Below, in pieces: positions 23,901 through 37,000 of a stretch of 64,000 nt of DNA; within the stretch, counting starts at the first letter, position 1, and each line of letters opens with the position of its first letter. The position numbers and the translations under genes are program-made. A model generated the notes under the pieces. The model ran no database searches and was not told where the DNA came from. It saw only the letters and a program-made list of their open reading frames with translations. Origin of the DNA: Cladocopium goreaui (Eukaryota; Sar; Dinophyceae; Suessiales; Symbiodiniaceae); contig CAMXCT020006312.1 of assembly GCA_947184155.2 (NCBI GenBank), positions 1 through 64,000 of the forward strand. Reading direction: 5' to 3'.

Positions 23901-24512
23901 TGGGATGGGGCAGTTTTCAAAGACAGATTGGTGACAGATTCGCTTTTATTGTTCCGTATATACAAGATAAATATATATATATATATATGTTGCTGTTCCA
24001 TTGTTCCATATGTGACATACAGACCATGCTTTTCTTTCTTTTCATGTTCCTCTGTATGTATCATGTAAGAGAATCATGGAGATGAATAAAACAGTGTGAA
24101 TATATGAATTACTGTAAGTTTCTACCCGTTTGTTGGCAATGTATTCACACTTGCCAGCTTCTGATCATCGCTACTGAATTGCTAGGCTTCCCTCCCTTTA
24201 AAATGTTCAGTCTGGTTGCTTGTTTCCCTATGTCTTCCTGGTTATATAACGTTACATATCGTCACGGTTATTGTTAATTATATATATATATATATTATAC
24301 AATCTTTCACTTATACCGACATATCATGTCGTATGTATACACTGCTTACATCCTCATCTTGGTCATCTTCCCTGCGACCATGTTGCGCAACTTTTTGAAA
24401 CTGCCAGCGAATCAGGATGAATAGCCCCTACTGGGAAGAATCCTTTCGAAACAAAGCAGCCGTGGGAGCTGCCGAGGCTGCGGCTGCAAATGTCGCGATG
24501 GATTCGTGGTAA
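17025..24512 (+). CDS. Unrecognised multi-exon gene ending at TAA 24512
   Basis: GC-rich open segments flanked by splice signals form a plausible gene. They are 17025 to about 17108 (ATLQGQLGTGNRISSVVGIT...), 18512-18583 (VQYPVSTRDPDNMCSNYKRH..., donor GTACGT), 19584-19667 (DRHILRVRVKHYMRGRKGPR..., donor GTTTGA), perhaps 21979 to about 22039, 22546-22612 (AFYGNEAFCEKLLMDSVNAY..., donor GTGTGC), and a terminal exon 24439-24512 that ends in AAEAAAANVAMDSW and TAA. Joins 17025/18512/19584 and 22546/24439 agree in phase. I recognise no domain. It could be the 3' part of the hydrolase gene or a separate gene. The stop lies 458 bp before the SOD ATG, in the tandem same-strand style of dinoflagellate genes. 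Confidence 0.45.
17958..18058. mobile_element. MITE-like family D, copy 2
   Basis: Runs CGACCTCACTGTTCTCCCTC to AATTTACCCAG and is nearly identical to the copy at 55391. A direct repeat GATCATTTCTTCGATCATTT flanks it on both sides (from about 17932 and 18063). Confidence 0.75.
18330..18441. mobile_element. MITE-like family A, copy 1
   Basis: Ends TACCCTCTGG and CCAGAGGGTA, with inner inverted words GTAAACATACAAAAA and TTTTTTGTATGTTTAC. The centre contains GGCCATTTATAGTTGATT. Confidence 0.85.
18679..18757. mobile_element. MITE-like family G, copy 2, interrupted by family C
   Basis: Reads GATGGTGCCCCAGTTTGTTA then TTAGCTAAGTTGGTGC, as in the copy at 58592. It stops mid-element where a family C copy begins. 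The missing right half suggests a nested insertion. Confidence 0.6.
18758..18872. mobile_element. MITE-like family C, copy 1
   Basis: Ends TACCCTCTGGTAAATTAAC and GTTAATTTACTGGAGGGTA. The inner words GACCCTGA and CCAGGGTC form part of the palindrome. Confidence 0.8.
18937..19048. mobile_element. MITE-like family B, copy 2
   Basis: Ends CTGGTTGGTGGTTT and AAACCACCAACCAG. The stretch GTTGAAAGTTGAAACC is an internal 7-bp duplication absent from other copies. Confidence 0.8.
20636..20710. repeat. GATA/GACA microsatellite
   Basis: Tandem GATA units change to GACA and back to GATA, preceded by GAAA units. No gene overlaps. Confidence 0.9.
20906..21016. mobile_element. MITE-like family A, copy 2 (diverged ends)
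   Basis: Left end TACACCCTCTGGTAAACTAA, right end GTTAAATTACAATAGGGTA. The interior matches family A (GCTATGGAAAATCACCATCC). Confidence 0.7.
22806..22932. mobile_element. MITE-like family H, copy 2
   Basis: Left end ATATGAGGCTTTCCATAGTC pairs with right end TTTACGGAAACCTCCATATG. It directly precedes a family B copy. Confidence 0.65.
22941..23038. mobile_element. MITE-like family B, copy 3
   Basis: Ends CTGGTTGGTGGTTTGGAAC and GTTGAAACCACCAACCAG. Flanking TAAT on both sides may be a target duplication. Confidence 0.8.
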
Positions 24513-24970
24513 TGGGTGAACAGAAACAAACTTAGTAAAGGGAGACAATATTGTGTAGCTGTACCGATGACGAGTACCGGATGTCTTGAATTTTGGGGAA
24601 TCAACAAAACTGAAAAAAAAACACAACAGTGCGCATCGAGTGAAGTTTTCCCCGAAATGCGGAAAACCATTTCATCCGGGTGTACAGTGTACATTGTCCA
24701 ACTCTGGTTAGATTAGATAAATGAGTGGGTCGCTGCAATCAGCTACAGTGCACAAATGTCTGGAGATCGGGAGATCCCGATCTCGCTAGAAACCAGCATC
24801 AAAAAACTCCATGGGGTAGTGTACCAAAGGTCCCCAAACCAAATACGACCTCTTTTTAAGGGATTATTACCATACATCGACCCTAAAGGGGGCTAAGGGC
24901 TAAGCATCCGCATTCTGAAAGGTGACCTTGTCGGAGGCATCTCGGTTCAAGTCTCCTTAAGCCACTTAAA
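24513..24970 (+). other. Spacer between the upstream gene's stop and the SOD start
   Basis: About 460 bp of plain sequence. No TATA-like or CAAT-like motif stands out. No MITE is present. It should hold the SOD 5' end and its trans-splice acceptor, but several AG sites exist and I cannot choose among them. Confidence 0.4.
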
Positions 24971-25050
24971 ATGCTTCGGGCCACGCTGAGCTTGTCATGG
25001 CTATCCCTGGCCTTTGGGGAAACCTTTACGCTTCCGGCGTTGCCATACGA
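24971..25050 (+). CDS. SOD exon 1: signal-like N-terminus and LPALPY
   Basis: ATG at 24971, then [16 protein letters not shown] (hydrophobic), then [10 protein letters not shown], the standard SOD N-terminal motif. It ends in phase 2 at CCATACGA before donor GTGCCT. Confidence 0.85.
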
Positions 25051-28000
25051 GTGCCTTGGACTTCGCTACACATCCCCTACTTTTGCTGGCAAAGTGCCAA
25101 TTTTGCTGCTTCAAATTCCCCATGCTTTGCTAGAGTCTGCTAGAGTGCTATCCACCCACGCAATCCTTTTCCAGATCCTCTGGTTTGCGGTTTTACCCTC
25201 TGGCAAACTAGCACAACATAACTATGGACAATATCAATGTTTAATGGGTAAATCAACTATAAATTACCATTTTCAATAGCTTTGTTGAATTACCGAAGGG
25301 TATATATGGCTTAAATACGTTGAACAGTTCCATCCTACCTGGTTCCCAATTTTATTTCAACACGATGTTTCAAGGGATTTCGCCATCGCCCTGTCGCCCA
25401 GCGTAGGTATGATGCCTTAGAGCCTTACATTGATGAGCAGACCATGAGAATACATCACCAGCACCTGGGCTTCCAGTGGGACATGGCTGCCAGCATCACA
25501 TGGAGTATAGGTCAGCACTGGGCGCCCTCAATAGTTCCACGGGTCACGGGATCCCATATTGCGGGATGGTCATCAATCCACTAATGATACTAATGGGGAT
25601 TTACCAGATCATGATAAGATCTTTCCCATGGATTCCCATTATGGGGTTGAGTGTGAACCATATGCTGTACATGACTGTAGCATGTACCCTCTGGTAAATT
25701 TTCACTTGTTGACCCTGAATTTTTCACCAATAAAAATAGTGGAAACTAGTCTTCCAACCCCTGTCTGCCAGGGTCTATGTTAATTTACTGGAGGGTAACT
25801 TGACAATGGCACATGTCCATACATGTCCGTACATGTCCTAACTATCGAAACTTGTCGCTGAGGAAGCACCATGCCACCTATGTGGCAGGATTGAACACAG
25901 CACTTACAGCCAAGGGCGGTGCTCCTGCCAAAGGTTGGAGCATTCGGGGAAGTAGCGGGTAGAAAGAGAAGACATTGCGGGAAAATTGACCATAACCATG
26001 TTTTATCAATTGGATCAATAACCATTAGATAAAACCCATTGATTATAGATAGTTGATCCATAACCATGTTTTATCAATTGGATCAACTATCTATCATCAT
26101 GTTGCAACAACCCGCAAATCTCTCCCTTGGGGTATCGCGCACATGCTCACTGTCCGAGTGTTGGTGTGTAACACCAGGCTGTGCAGTTGGGGTGTCCACA
26201 ACAACAACAACAACAACAACGATAATATGTTTCTTTTTCAAGTCAACAAACAGTATTTTCAATTCTTCAAAATATCAATCATTAAGCACGGGACATGGGA
26301 ATACAATCAGTAAGCCAGAAGGAACATCAGCAGTCGCTATGGATTCAACCAATCGACAAATGGCATCATTTTGCCGTACTAGAAATAGGATCTAATCGGA
26401 GAAAGCAACACTCAAAAAAGTCCCTTCGTTTTGAACCATAGCATTTTTCAAGGTAAGCCCAAGCGGAGGAGTAGCTTTCAAATTTCCCTCTTGACATTCT
26501 TCCATCTTGTGCCTTTATTTCTACACACCAATGTTGCCGCTGCATTTAAGTTTGCAGTCAAATGCCAGTCAAACTTATTTTGGACGAACATAATTTGGAG
26601 CTGAGCCTTTCCTCCATATGGCGGTATATATCGCTCAATATGAATGTGTTGGTGCCCTCCGGTCATCCAAAATGGCTATTGAAAATCCATCATTTATTAG
26701 ATGATTTCCGCCTTGAACCTCCGTTCGCAGGGGATTTTCCATGGTCACGTTTGATTGTCAGAGAGTGGGCCCCCTATTAGTGGGTCAAGGTCTTTCTCGT
26801 CTATCTCCATTTCCGTTGGCACTATTCTGTTTGAGACGCTTAGCTGTAAGTGCACATTGCATATGTATGCTGCAAAGGTATACCTATATACGGTACTTAC
26901 ATACCTATATATATATATATACATGTATATATCAAATATCCATAGAACTTTAGAAACAGTGCAAATGATATCCCATACTCATTGGTGGCCTTGCAGCAGG
27001 TGACGCGTCCTTCCTCACGGAGTTGCAAAAATCGGCGGCCACGACGTCCCCAGCGATGCGAAATCACGGCGGGGGACATTACAATCACGCGCTCTTTTGG
27101 GTCACTGGCTGCATTTCTGGTCAGAGACATGCATTGGTTGCTGATATTTTTGCCGGTTTAATGGTGTTTAATATGGATATGTTTTTTTTTTTGTGCAGGA
27201 GTTTAAAACCACTATACAACTCTTGGGGTGCAAGGCGCCGGCCGCCAGGTAAAACACCTCATGACTCTTTGGGTTAATTGGCATATTGGCAGGATCGTGA
27301 ACTGTACTTTAGCAGTTACAAAGTGCAACAGGCGCCAACTGGCAATTTTAAGGCGTTGAATCTTAATCGTCCAGTTTGAGCGGGTCAATCATTTACAGTT
27401 CTTGGCAGAGAACAGTGTACCATTTTTTGCCCCCTTGGCCAACCCTATGAGGACGGTTTGTTCTTCAGGTTCTGCAACTATCATTGAGACTCCAGCGATC
27501 CAGCATGGCAATAGATTTTTCTCCATTTTCCTTCATGTTTGTCAATGTTGATAGAACATGTTTGCAATAAAAAACATGAAAAATCAGATCATGTTCCATC
27601 TCTTTGAATACCAGAAAATATATGCCTGAAGGACCAATTGGCACACAAATGTCTGCTCTACCTTGGGTTTGGGCACACGTTTTTGGAGGTGAAAATCACC
27701 CCATCCCCCTACTAAACATCCCCTAAATGGTCCCAAGTATTTCTATTCCCTACAGTGATTAGGCCACCAGTTATGGCCGTCACTTATAAACCCATAAAAA
27801 TCATAAAAATGATCATCCCATCAACAGTTCTTCGCCTAAACTTTTTGACGATTTTGTACCTGGCCACGTCGGGCTAAAGGCAGAAACCTTGGTTCCTGGC
27901 CACCCGGCGAGGTGAACCTCGCCAGCGCCAGCAGTCCCTCTGAGCCCAGCGCCGATTTGGGCGCGGCCATCGACGATCGCTTCGGTGGCGTGGTGGACCT

Positions 28001-31000
28001 GGGCTGCTGCTGGTTAGACGTTGGAAAACACGAGAAGTTGAATGGGGATTTTTTAACATCATTAATTTCGTGGGAATATTTAGGGTTCATAATTTCATGG
28101 GATTGTCTGGAATTTAACATGATTCCAACAATATGTTCATGAGATTTGATGGGATACCCTCCGGTAATCAAAGATATAGCGGAAAATCCATCATTTTCCC
28201 ATCAAAACCTCCATTGAGTTCGGGGATTTCCCAGCCATGTTCGATTACTAGAGGTCAATTAGTTGCTGTTTCTCCCAGATTTTTGAGGAAGGTCTAAGTC
28301 CAAAGATGCAAATTGCTAGGCAAATTGAAGCCGCCTTCTTGGGGGAAGAACCAGCAATACATAGGAAGACCCCCCCAGTTATAAGTTGATTTATAAAGCC
28401 CATCGACATCCATTGACTATAGTTATAAGATGAAATAAGTATCATAAACCGTCCATTGTTATTGGAGTTATGTTCACGAACTTAGCTATCGTTTGGGGTT
28501 CCCATGGTTCCCACTTTGTACTGAATGTGTCAGAGGGGTGTATATCACCCTCTTTTCATTAACATAGACCCTGCCAAACAGGAGTTGGAAGAACACATTC
28601 CTCAACCAAGTAGTGATTCTCAGGGTCTATGTCAGTTGGGGGTATAGCCATGCTTCGCCATGGACTTTGCCATAGATTTTGTCTCAGACAAGGAAGAATG
28701 ACTTTCCATTCCAATATAGTAGCCCCCAATATCAGGTAGAAAAGTGTTTCCAAGATGTTATAGCTTATGTTTCTTCCATAATTTCCAGGTGTCCAACTTT
28801 CTATCTTAGATTCTGGGTTGCTGACGTATTTTGAATGGATTATAGTGGGAAGATGATTTCACCCTATGCCTTGCAGAGGAGTCGAAAGCGAACCAAACTG
28901 ATATGTAGATTCAAAATAAAACATTGAGAACATCCCAAACAAAATCATAGTCTGGTTTTCAGTGGATTACACCAATGGCAGAAGGCCCTTCCCATGTTGG
29001 GCGGCTTTTATTGTTATGAGATTTTCTGAGCCACAGAGGATGTGCGAGCAATTGCTATTGTTTGCTGTTTTTGTTTTCTGTTTTTTTTGGTGTTCCGATT
29101 TTGCATTTTTTCATGTTTTTTTTTCTGTTTTTTCTTTGCATGTTTCGTGTGTTGTTGTTTTTCTTTAGTTTGTTTGCTTTTGTCATTGTTTTTGTTTCAT
29201 TGTGCTATTCTTGTTTGTGTTTGTTTTGTTTTTGCCTCTTCACTATCTCTTAGTTCCAGCAGGATAGGGATCACTTATAGGAAATAATTGCTTTGCACCC
29301 TTTTTAATCATAGAGCGGCTCAAATCCATGTTATTTTCTCGTATTTTTTTTGTGGTCGTTATTCCCTTCTGCGTTGGGGTCCTGTTTTCTTCCTATTTCT
29401 TTCGTGTTCATCTTCCCCTTTTGCGTTGGGGTCCTGTTTGGACCAGAGGGCCCGAAATCGAATGTCTCGTATTCTGTATTCTTGCAAGAATGCTTTGCAG
29501 ACATGTTTAGTCGTAATATTGAAAACCCTGGGTTGGAGAAGTGTGGCAACACATCAGACAAGGCATGGCAACCAGAAGAAAACAAAAAGTGAAACAAAAA
29601 ACAACACCCACAAACAGTGAAAAAGAAGAGGAAAAATAACAGGAAACAACATGAACAAAAACAGGAAAACAACAGGAAAAACACAGGAAAAAGACACGAA
29701 AAACAGGAAACAAAACACGAAACAATTAACATCCAAAATCCTGGCCTCCGGCTAGTAAAAAATCTCATAATTTTATATTGTTAGGCTCCCGGCTCTCCGC
29801 CGATGATATTTGCTGTTGACTAAAGCCAGCCATTTCTTGGAGATATCACTCAGTGGTGCTGTTCCGATTCGCGTTGTTCCGTGGCTTCATGGCCAAGAGA
29901 TACCCATCCCGATCCAAATACAGCCTGAGAAGCTGATTGAATCCCACCAACTGCTTCCTCAGAAAGTATAGCTTGATTGGTCAAGTCACCTTTGTTGCTT
30001 TTCACGGTAAATGTTGCTTTTTCGATTTGACACCTGATTTAGGGGAGCAAATGGCAGGATTCCCTCCAAACGGGTACCAGGTATGATTAGTTTAAGATTT
30101 TCAACGTTGACATGCAAACGTCACATTTATAGATTTGGTCGTATCTGGTAATAAACATTATTATTAGCTGTGAACCAAATCAAAGCTTAGCTTTTGGGAT
30201 GTTCAGTTTTGACCCTTTTGGAAGAAATGGGTCGCCAAACCAGTGGTGCCACGCTGGCAGAAATTCCCTTCTCGAGGTAGTTTGGAGGGTCTCAAAGAGG
30301 TGCCATCTCTGTCGTGGCGTCGACCCTAGGTTTTAGTAAAGACTTATTATAACTATGGAAAATCTCCATTTTCAATGGGAAAATCAACTATAAATGGGCC
30401 ATTTTCAATAGCTATGTTAGTTTACCAGAGGGTATTAGGCACTCTGAGTTGGTTTTTTTTTCAGTTTTAAGAGAATATTTTTTCACCAGGGTTTTGAATA
30501 CAAAGTTGAGTTTTGAGCCAGGATATTCAGCAGGATTGGACCACAGAATCTAAAATTCGGCCCTGCTTTGAAGTCACTGGTCCAATTCCAGGTTGTCAAC
30601 TTATCCAATATGGGAAGCCAGGGAAGCCATCGAACCAGTGGATCGATATGGACAGGTGAACTGGGCACTGCTTGTTATAACTGGGATCGAAGCAGTATAC
30701 ATCAAGACTGGAGAGTTGAGAAGCAAGAAACATCCTGTTTCAACATGATATGATATCCCATAGGATCCATGTATGCTATATATGGTAACATGGATCCCAT
30801 CAATATACCCCCTTTATGTTAGTATATATACCAGCACCATGGATCCTATGGGTATGAATATCTGGGCACTAAGAATGAATCAAAGTTGAGCCACTTTGGG
30901 ATAGTTACCCTACTCCCAAGCATCATTTCTGGTGACCACGTGATATTTACCCAGATATAGATGGGTAGACTTGTTGGGACCCACCAATGTTGGGGTTGTT

Positions 31001-34000
31001 TAGCCACAAACCATAGGATCTGTGGGAATTTGGACCCACGCCCATTTTGTCTGGTTGAATCTCCTTCTTTGAATGATAAGAAATGAGGTTAATGGTGATT
31101 TAACCATCATTCAAAAATCATTCAAATGGGATTACCCTCTGGTTATTTAACATAGCCATGGAAAATGGCCCATAGAAATGATGGTTTACCCATTTCTCAT
31201 CATTCAAATGGGATTTCTCATCATTTAACCATCATTTCTCCTTGGTTTCCCATCAGTTCACCGTGATTTTTATGGGCTTTCCATGGGTCACCCGCCAGGC
31301 CTTCACGCAGGCGGCCCTAAGCCGCTTCGGCAGCGGCTGGGCCTGGCTGGGTGTCACGCCGGACGGGGCGTTGAAGGTGACCTCTACGGCGAATCAGGAG
31401 CAGATGGGAGGTATCACCAGTAATTGGTTAATAATAGTCAATAGTTATTGATTGAAGTCAATAATAAAGCTATTATTATTGATTATAGTTATTAATTATG
31501 TTGATAATAGTTATACTTATATTATGATTATAGTTAATAGTTAATAGTTAATAGTTAATAGATAATAGTTAATATATGGTTGATAATAGTTTTCTAGTTA
31601 TTGATTATATGACTTGACCTATATGATAGCTGGTTGGTGGTTTGGAACATGAATTTGATTTTGCCATATATCGGGAAGAAACATCCCAACTGACTTTCAT
31701 ATTTTTCAGAGGGGTTGAAACCACCAACCAGTATATAATGATTATAGTTGATTGGTAATTAAATAATAATAGTTATATAATAATAATAGTTCATATAATT
31801 ATTCATATAGATAATGATTAATGGTTGTTAATGTTTTTTTTCATGATCACCAAATGGTGAACTAATAGGTTTAATATGGTTTAGTATGGTTTAATGCCAC
31901 CTAAAGTGAATAATGGGAGTTATATGTTGGTGAATGATATATAATGATTAAAGGATGTTAATGGGAATAATTAAGTTTAGAGTCTTGATATCACCAATAA
32001 TGTGCTTAATGATAGAATGATTATAGGATAATAATGGGATAATCATGGTTAATACTTGGATGTTATTTTCACCACGTTAATTTGCAATTTTTGTAATAGT
32101 AATAGTGGTTAGTTAGTAATGGTTAATGAATAGTAAACCATACCATTAACTAACCATGACAATAGTTTGGTATTACCAGTAATGTGCTTAATGATAGAGT
32201 CATTATGGGATTATCATGGGATTATCATGGTCAATACTGGGGTGTTAATTTGACAACATTAATTAGTTAGTAATAATGGTTAGTTAGTAATGGTTATAAT
32301 GGTTGATTAATAGCAAGCCATCCCATTAACTAACCATGAAAATAGTTAGGTATCACCAGTAATGTGCTTAATGATAGAATGAATGTGCGATAATAATGGG
32401 ATTATCATGGGAAAATCATGATTGATGATTGTTCATACTGGGGTGTTAATTTAACAACATGACTAATAATGGTTGTTAGTGAATAATAGTCACCATCCCG
32501 TTGACGAACCATGGTTTTGGGTTAACCATGGTAAATTAATTTTGTTTTAAATTATAGGGGATGATTAGTATCCTAAAATGATTCGTAATCATCCCCTATC
32601 ATTCCTATCATCTAAAAAGGATTCTAAATGAATGGTATTAAAACCACTAAAATCATTGATGTTTTGGTTTTAAATGGTAAATTCATGATTCACTGGTCCT
32701 TCATCACCGTTTTTTTTTGTGGTAAAAACCGCCATAGTCACCATCGTATTAACCAAGCATGATTGGGATGGTGGACTGGTCTATGGTATTGGATCTACCA
32801 CATAAATTTAGTGGAAAACCATGGAAGAATAATAGGATCAACCATGGTTAAGTGCTATGAATATTTATCAATGGGAATCATTCATGATATGCCAATGGGA
32901 ACTAGGATCATTGGTGATTTTGTGGTTCACATTAACCATTGGAATATTGTTGGAATTATAAGGATAAATTGGGGTCTAATTTCTCAATGAGGATATACCA
33001 ATTTGGTGAATTAATAGGAATTTGTTAAGTTAACAAAGTAGTTGTTATCAAACATCCAACGGGTATCACCATTACCATAGGAATACCAATCACCATAGGA
33101 ATTACTAATCGAACTATGGAAAGCCCAACCACTTGTATCAACCAGTATCAATTAGTGCAGTAGGAAATAATGGGATGAACGCTGATGAACGAAAAGAGAA
33201 CCATGAGGCTTTGATGAAAAGTATAACATTTCACTTTGGTAAACTATATGAACATATAACTAATCTACGCACTATTATAGTATAATCACTTTTATGAACG
33301 GATGAAACGGCTTTATAACTCCCAGTGGCACCAACAGGCTGGCCACAATAGGCTCCAGGATTTTTAGGATGGGTCTCTTACAGGAATTTTTCGGATAAGG
33401 GATGTGGGAACCTTGGGAATATGACCATCTAGTGGGAACCAATCTGGCCACAATCTTACTAGTGGGATGTAATATGCCCAACTTTGGGCTTTGATTTATG
33501 AACCGATATTTGAAATAATAAGGGGTCAACCGGTCAACCATGGAAATTAAGGGATTTAATGGTTGGAAACTAGGGTGTAATCGTGACTGGCATACTTAGA
33601 CTTCCTTTAAGTTTCACTAAGTGTACCTCTTCAATCCACCTTGGGTGATGAAATTATCCTGTGTGTAATATCATATCTGGTTGGTGGTTTCAAACATGTT
33701 TTATTTTCCACAATATATGGGAACATCCTTCCCATTGACTTTCATATTTTTCAGAGGGGTTCAAACCACCAATCAGATAAGTTGGTGCAAATAACTCCAA
33801 TAACTATGGCAACTATGGTACCTATAACTATAGTTACTGGGGCGAATCTAAACCAACTTATCTATCTTGAGGGCCTCACATTGTAGGAATGATATTTTGA
33901 GTGACAAACTATAGGATGAACCGTGGGGACGACCCTCTGGTTATGACTAACAGCTCGCCATGGAAAATCACCATGCTATTAATAGGTAAAGCCAGGTAAA

Positions 34001-37000
34001 GCATCTATTTCTATGGGCCATGTTCCATGGCTATGTTAGTCATAACCAGAGGGTATATAATGATTTTCAGGATAACTATATGGGGATATGGCATAGGGAT
34101 ATGAATCATATGATGTGATAATTATCAGGATAACAAGTACCGTGACGTATCATATCGTATCATGGGAGGCGGTTAAACCCAAATATGGAGGATTTAAACA
34201 CTGAGAAATGGGTTCCAAAGACCCAGTGATTTTCAGCATACGAAACTCCCTTCCATCGGCCGAAGGCGACCCATCCAAGCACCTAGACTCTCTAGAACCA
34301 TGGATATATCTAGGTCACACCAACAGTGCAGTATTGTTCACCAGTTTTGTTTTGGAATGTTTTGGATAAACGGAGTGTCTAAGTATGTGTGGAATACCAC
34401 CACGATGGATCATTTTGGATACCCTCTGGTAAACTAACAGTTTGCTATTGAAAATGGCCATAGAAATAGTGGATTTACCCATTAAAAATGGTGGATCTTT
34501 CCATAGTTTTTTGTATGCTTACCAGAGGGTACCCATGGTGTGACTTTTTAACGATCGCCAGCTCTCAATGTTCACCGCGAGGACAATCCATTGATGGAAG
34601 GCACGTCTCACGGTGTGAATCTGAGGAGACAAGTCAAGTCCCCCATTTTTGTCAGTGGGAGTTGATTCATGATGGTTGCAAACCTTCTATAAACAAGTGA
34701 ATATGTATAGTATAAAATAATAGTTAATATATATATATAATTACTTTACTTCGTGTGATCCCCACCATGACATTTATACATTTTGTTACTGGCAAATCTT
34801 CTGGCATTCTATCTGACATATTTTCTGGCATTCGATCTGGCATTCTATCTGGCATATCTTCTGGCATTCTACCTGGCATATCTTCTGGCAGATGTTCTGG
34901 CATATCTTCTGGAAGATGTTCTGGCATATCTTCTGGCATATCTTCTGGCATATGTTCTGGCATATCTTCTGGCATTCCATCTGGCATTCTATCTGGCATA
35001 TCTTCTGGCATATTATCTGGCAAATCTTCTGGCATTCCATCTGGCATTCTATCTAGCATATCTTCTGGCATCTATCTGGCAAATCTTCTGGCATATTATC
35101 TGGCAAATCTCTATGGCATTCTATCTACATTCTGGCACTTTCTGGCACTGGCATCTGGCATATCTTCTGGCATTCTAGCTGACATTCTATCTGGCATTCT
35201 ATCTGGCATACCTTCTGGCATTCTATCTGGCATATCTTCTAACATTCTATCTGGCATATCTTCTGGCACTCTATGTGGCATATCTTTTGGCGTGGATACT
35301 CGCGGTTGAGGTCCGGCAGGGAACACTTGGCGCGGATACTCGCGGTTGAGGTCCGGCAGGGAACACTGGGCGCGGATGGTCGCGGTTGAGGTCCGGCAGG
35401 GAACACTGGGCGCGGATGGTCGTGGTTGAGGTCCGGCAGGGAACACTGGGCGTGGATGGTCGTGGTTGAGGTCCGGCAGGGAACACTGGGCGAGGATGGT
35501 CGTGGTTGAGGTCCGGCAGGGAACACTGGGCGTGGATGGTCGTGGTTGAGGTCCGGCAGGGAACACTGGGCGTGGATGGTCGTGGTTGAGGTCCGGCAGC
35601 GAACACTGTGGATCGCGGATCGCAGTTGAGCAAGGACGACGAGGACGACGAGGACGACGAGGAGGACGAGGAGGAGGAGAGGAGGAGGAGGAGCAGGAGG
35701 AGGAGCAGGAGGAGGAGCAGGAGGAGGAGGAGGAGGCAACTGACATAAAATCTAACAACCCTCACCTGGCAGGTGGGGAACAATAATAATAATAATAATC
35801 ATAATCATAATAATAACAATAATAATAATAACAATAATAATATATATATATATATATACTGTATAATATGTAATACCTGGTCCAAATCCAGGCAAATGGC
35901 AATCTGGAAAAAGGTGACTCTGCCCCTGGGAATCAACTGGGATGGACGGTTTATCATTTGATATGTTACCCTCTGGTTATTTAACATAGCCATGGGAAAT
36001 GGCCCATTTATAGATGGTTTACCTATTAAAAAAATGTGATTTTTCATGGCTATGTTAAATAACCAGATGGCAATATTTATCTTTATTTATGTTCTTTACA
36101 GGTTCTATGTCTAGTCAAATACTGCATTTTTCACACTTCCCTATTTTGGAGATTTTTGTCCCCTGTTAGACATAAGAATTCTCATTCGAGTTGTGCAGCA
36201 CGCCATGCTTTTGCTTGTGAAGTCCAATGAGTTCCTCCTTTTCGCGTTTTTGCTGAGAAAAAACACAAGATGTACCCTCTGGTTATGTCAAAATAGCTAT
36301 TGAAAATGGCCATAGAAATAGTTGATTTACCCATTATCCATGGTGATTTTCCATAGCCTACTATATTCCAAGCTTTTTATTGTAGAAAAACCATCCATTT
36401 GGCTCGCACTTCTTCCAGGCTTGGACTACAGCCTCGAAAAGATGATTCATGGCAAAATTGAAAAAAACACCTGGTCCAGCATCGTGTATTGGTTTGCTAG
36501 TCATATACGTGGCAACCCATTGAAATCAATATTGAACTACCAAGAGAGAAAAGTGTTTCAAGGACATATTTCCTACTTTCCCACTTTTTTGAAATATGTA
36601 TATAATCAAAATGGCTAGCTGGGCAAGCCACTATAAGTGGGTTTTCATAGAACACCAAAGCCATGTTTGATGGCCGCAGGGTAAGCCATATATTAACCCT
36701 ATCGAAGCAGTTTGGTTGGAAATGTTAGGAGCAGTTCGAAGCCAAACAAATGCTGTCAGAGGTCCGAAACTAGCAAGACAGGATTGAGTGTATATGAGAT
36801 GAAACCTCACATTACAATACATACACCATCGCAGCCCAATTAGCCATGACTCGCTAGCCGCGGAAAACCAGGTTTTCCCGCTTCTGCTATGTTGTTTTGC
36901 CAATCCGGTAATGAACCAACCTTGGATCAATAAACACTGCTTGATTCATTTTTTGGGGGTCCCCCAAAACAGTGAGACTTCTCCGAACAGTGAGCTGCCA

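Noticed and set aside
29042-29768. Several overlapping ORFs rich in F, C and V, or in K and Q
   Set aside because: They come from T-rich and A-rich composition in the inverted element, and both strands and several frames are open.
34724-35783. Long ORFs of MPED-like and PAGPQPRPS-like repeats
   Set aside because: They mirror 12-bp and 40-bp minisatellites inside an SOD intron, and every frame is equally open.
36322-36618. A 98-codon + strand ORF
   Set aside because: It starts inside a family A MITE fragment, is AT-rich, lacks splice-phase support and lies in the SOD intron.
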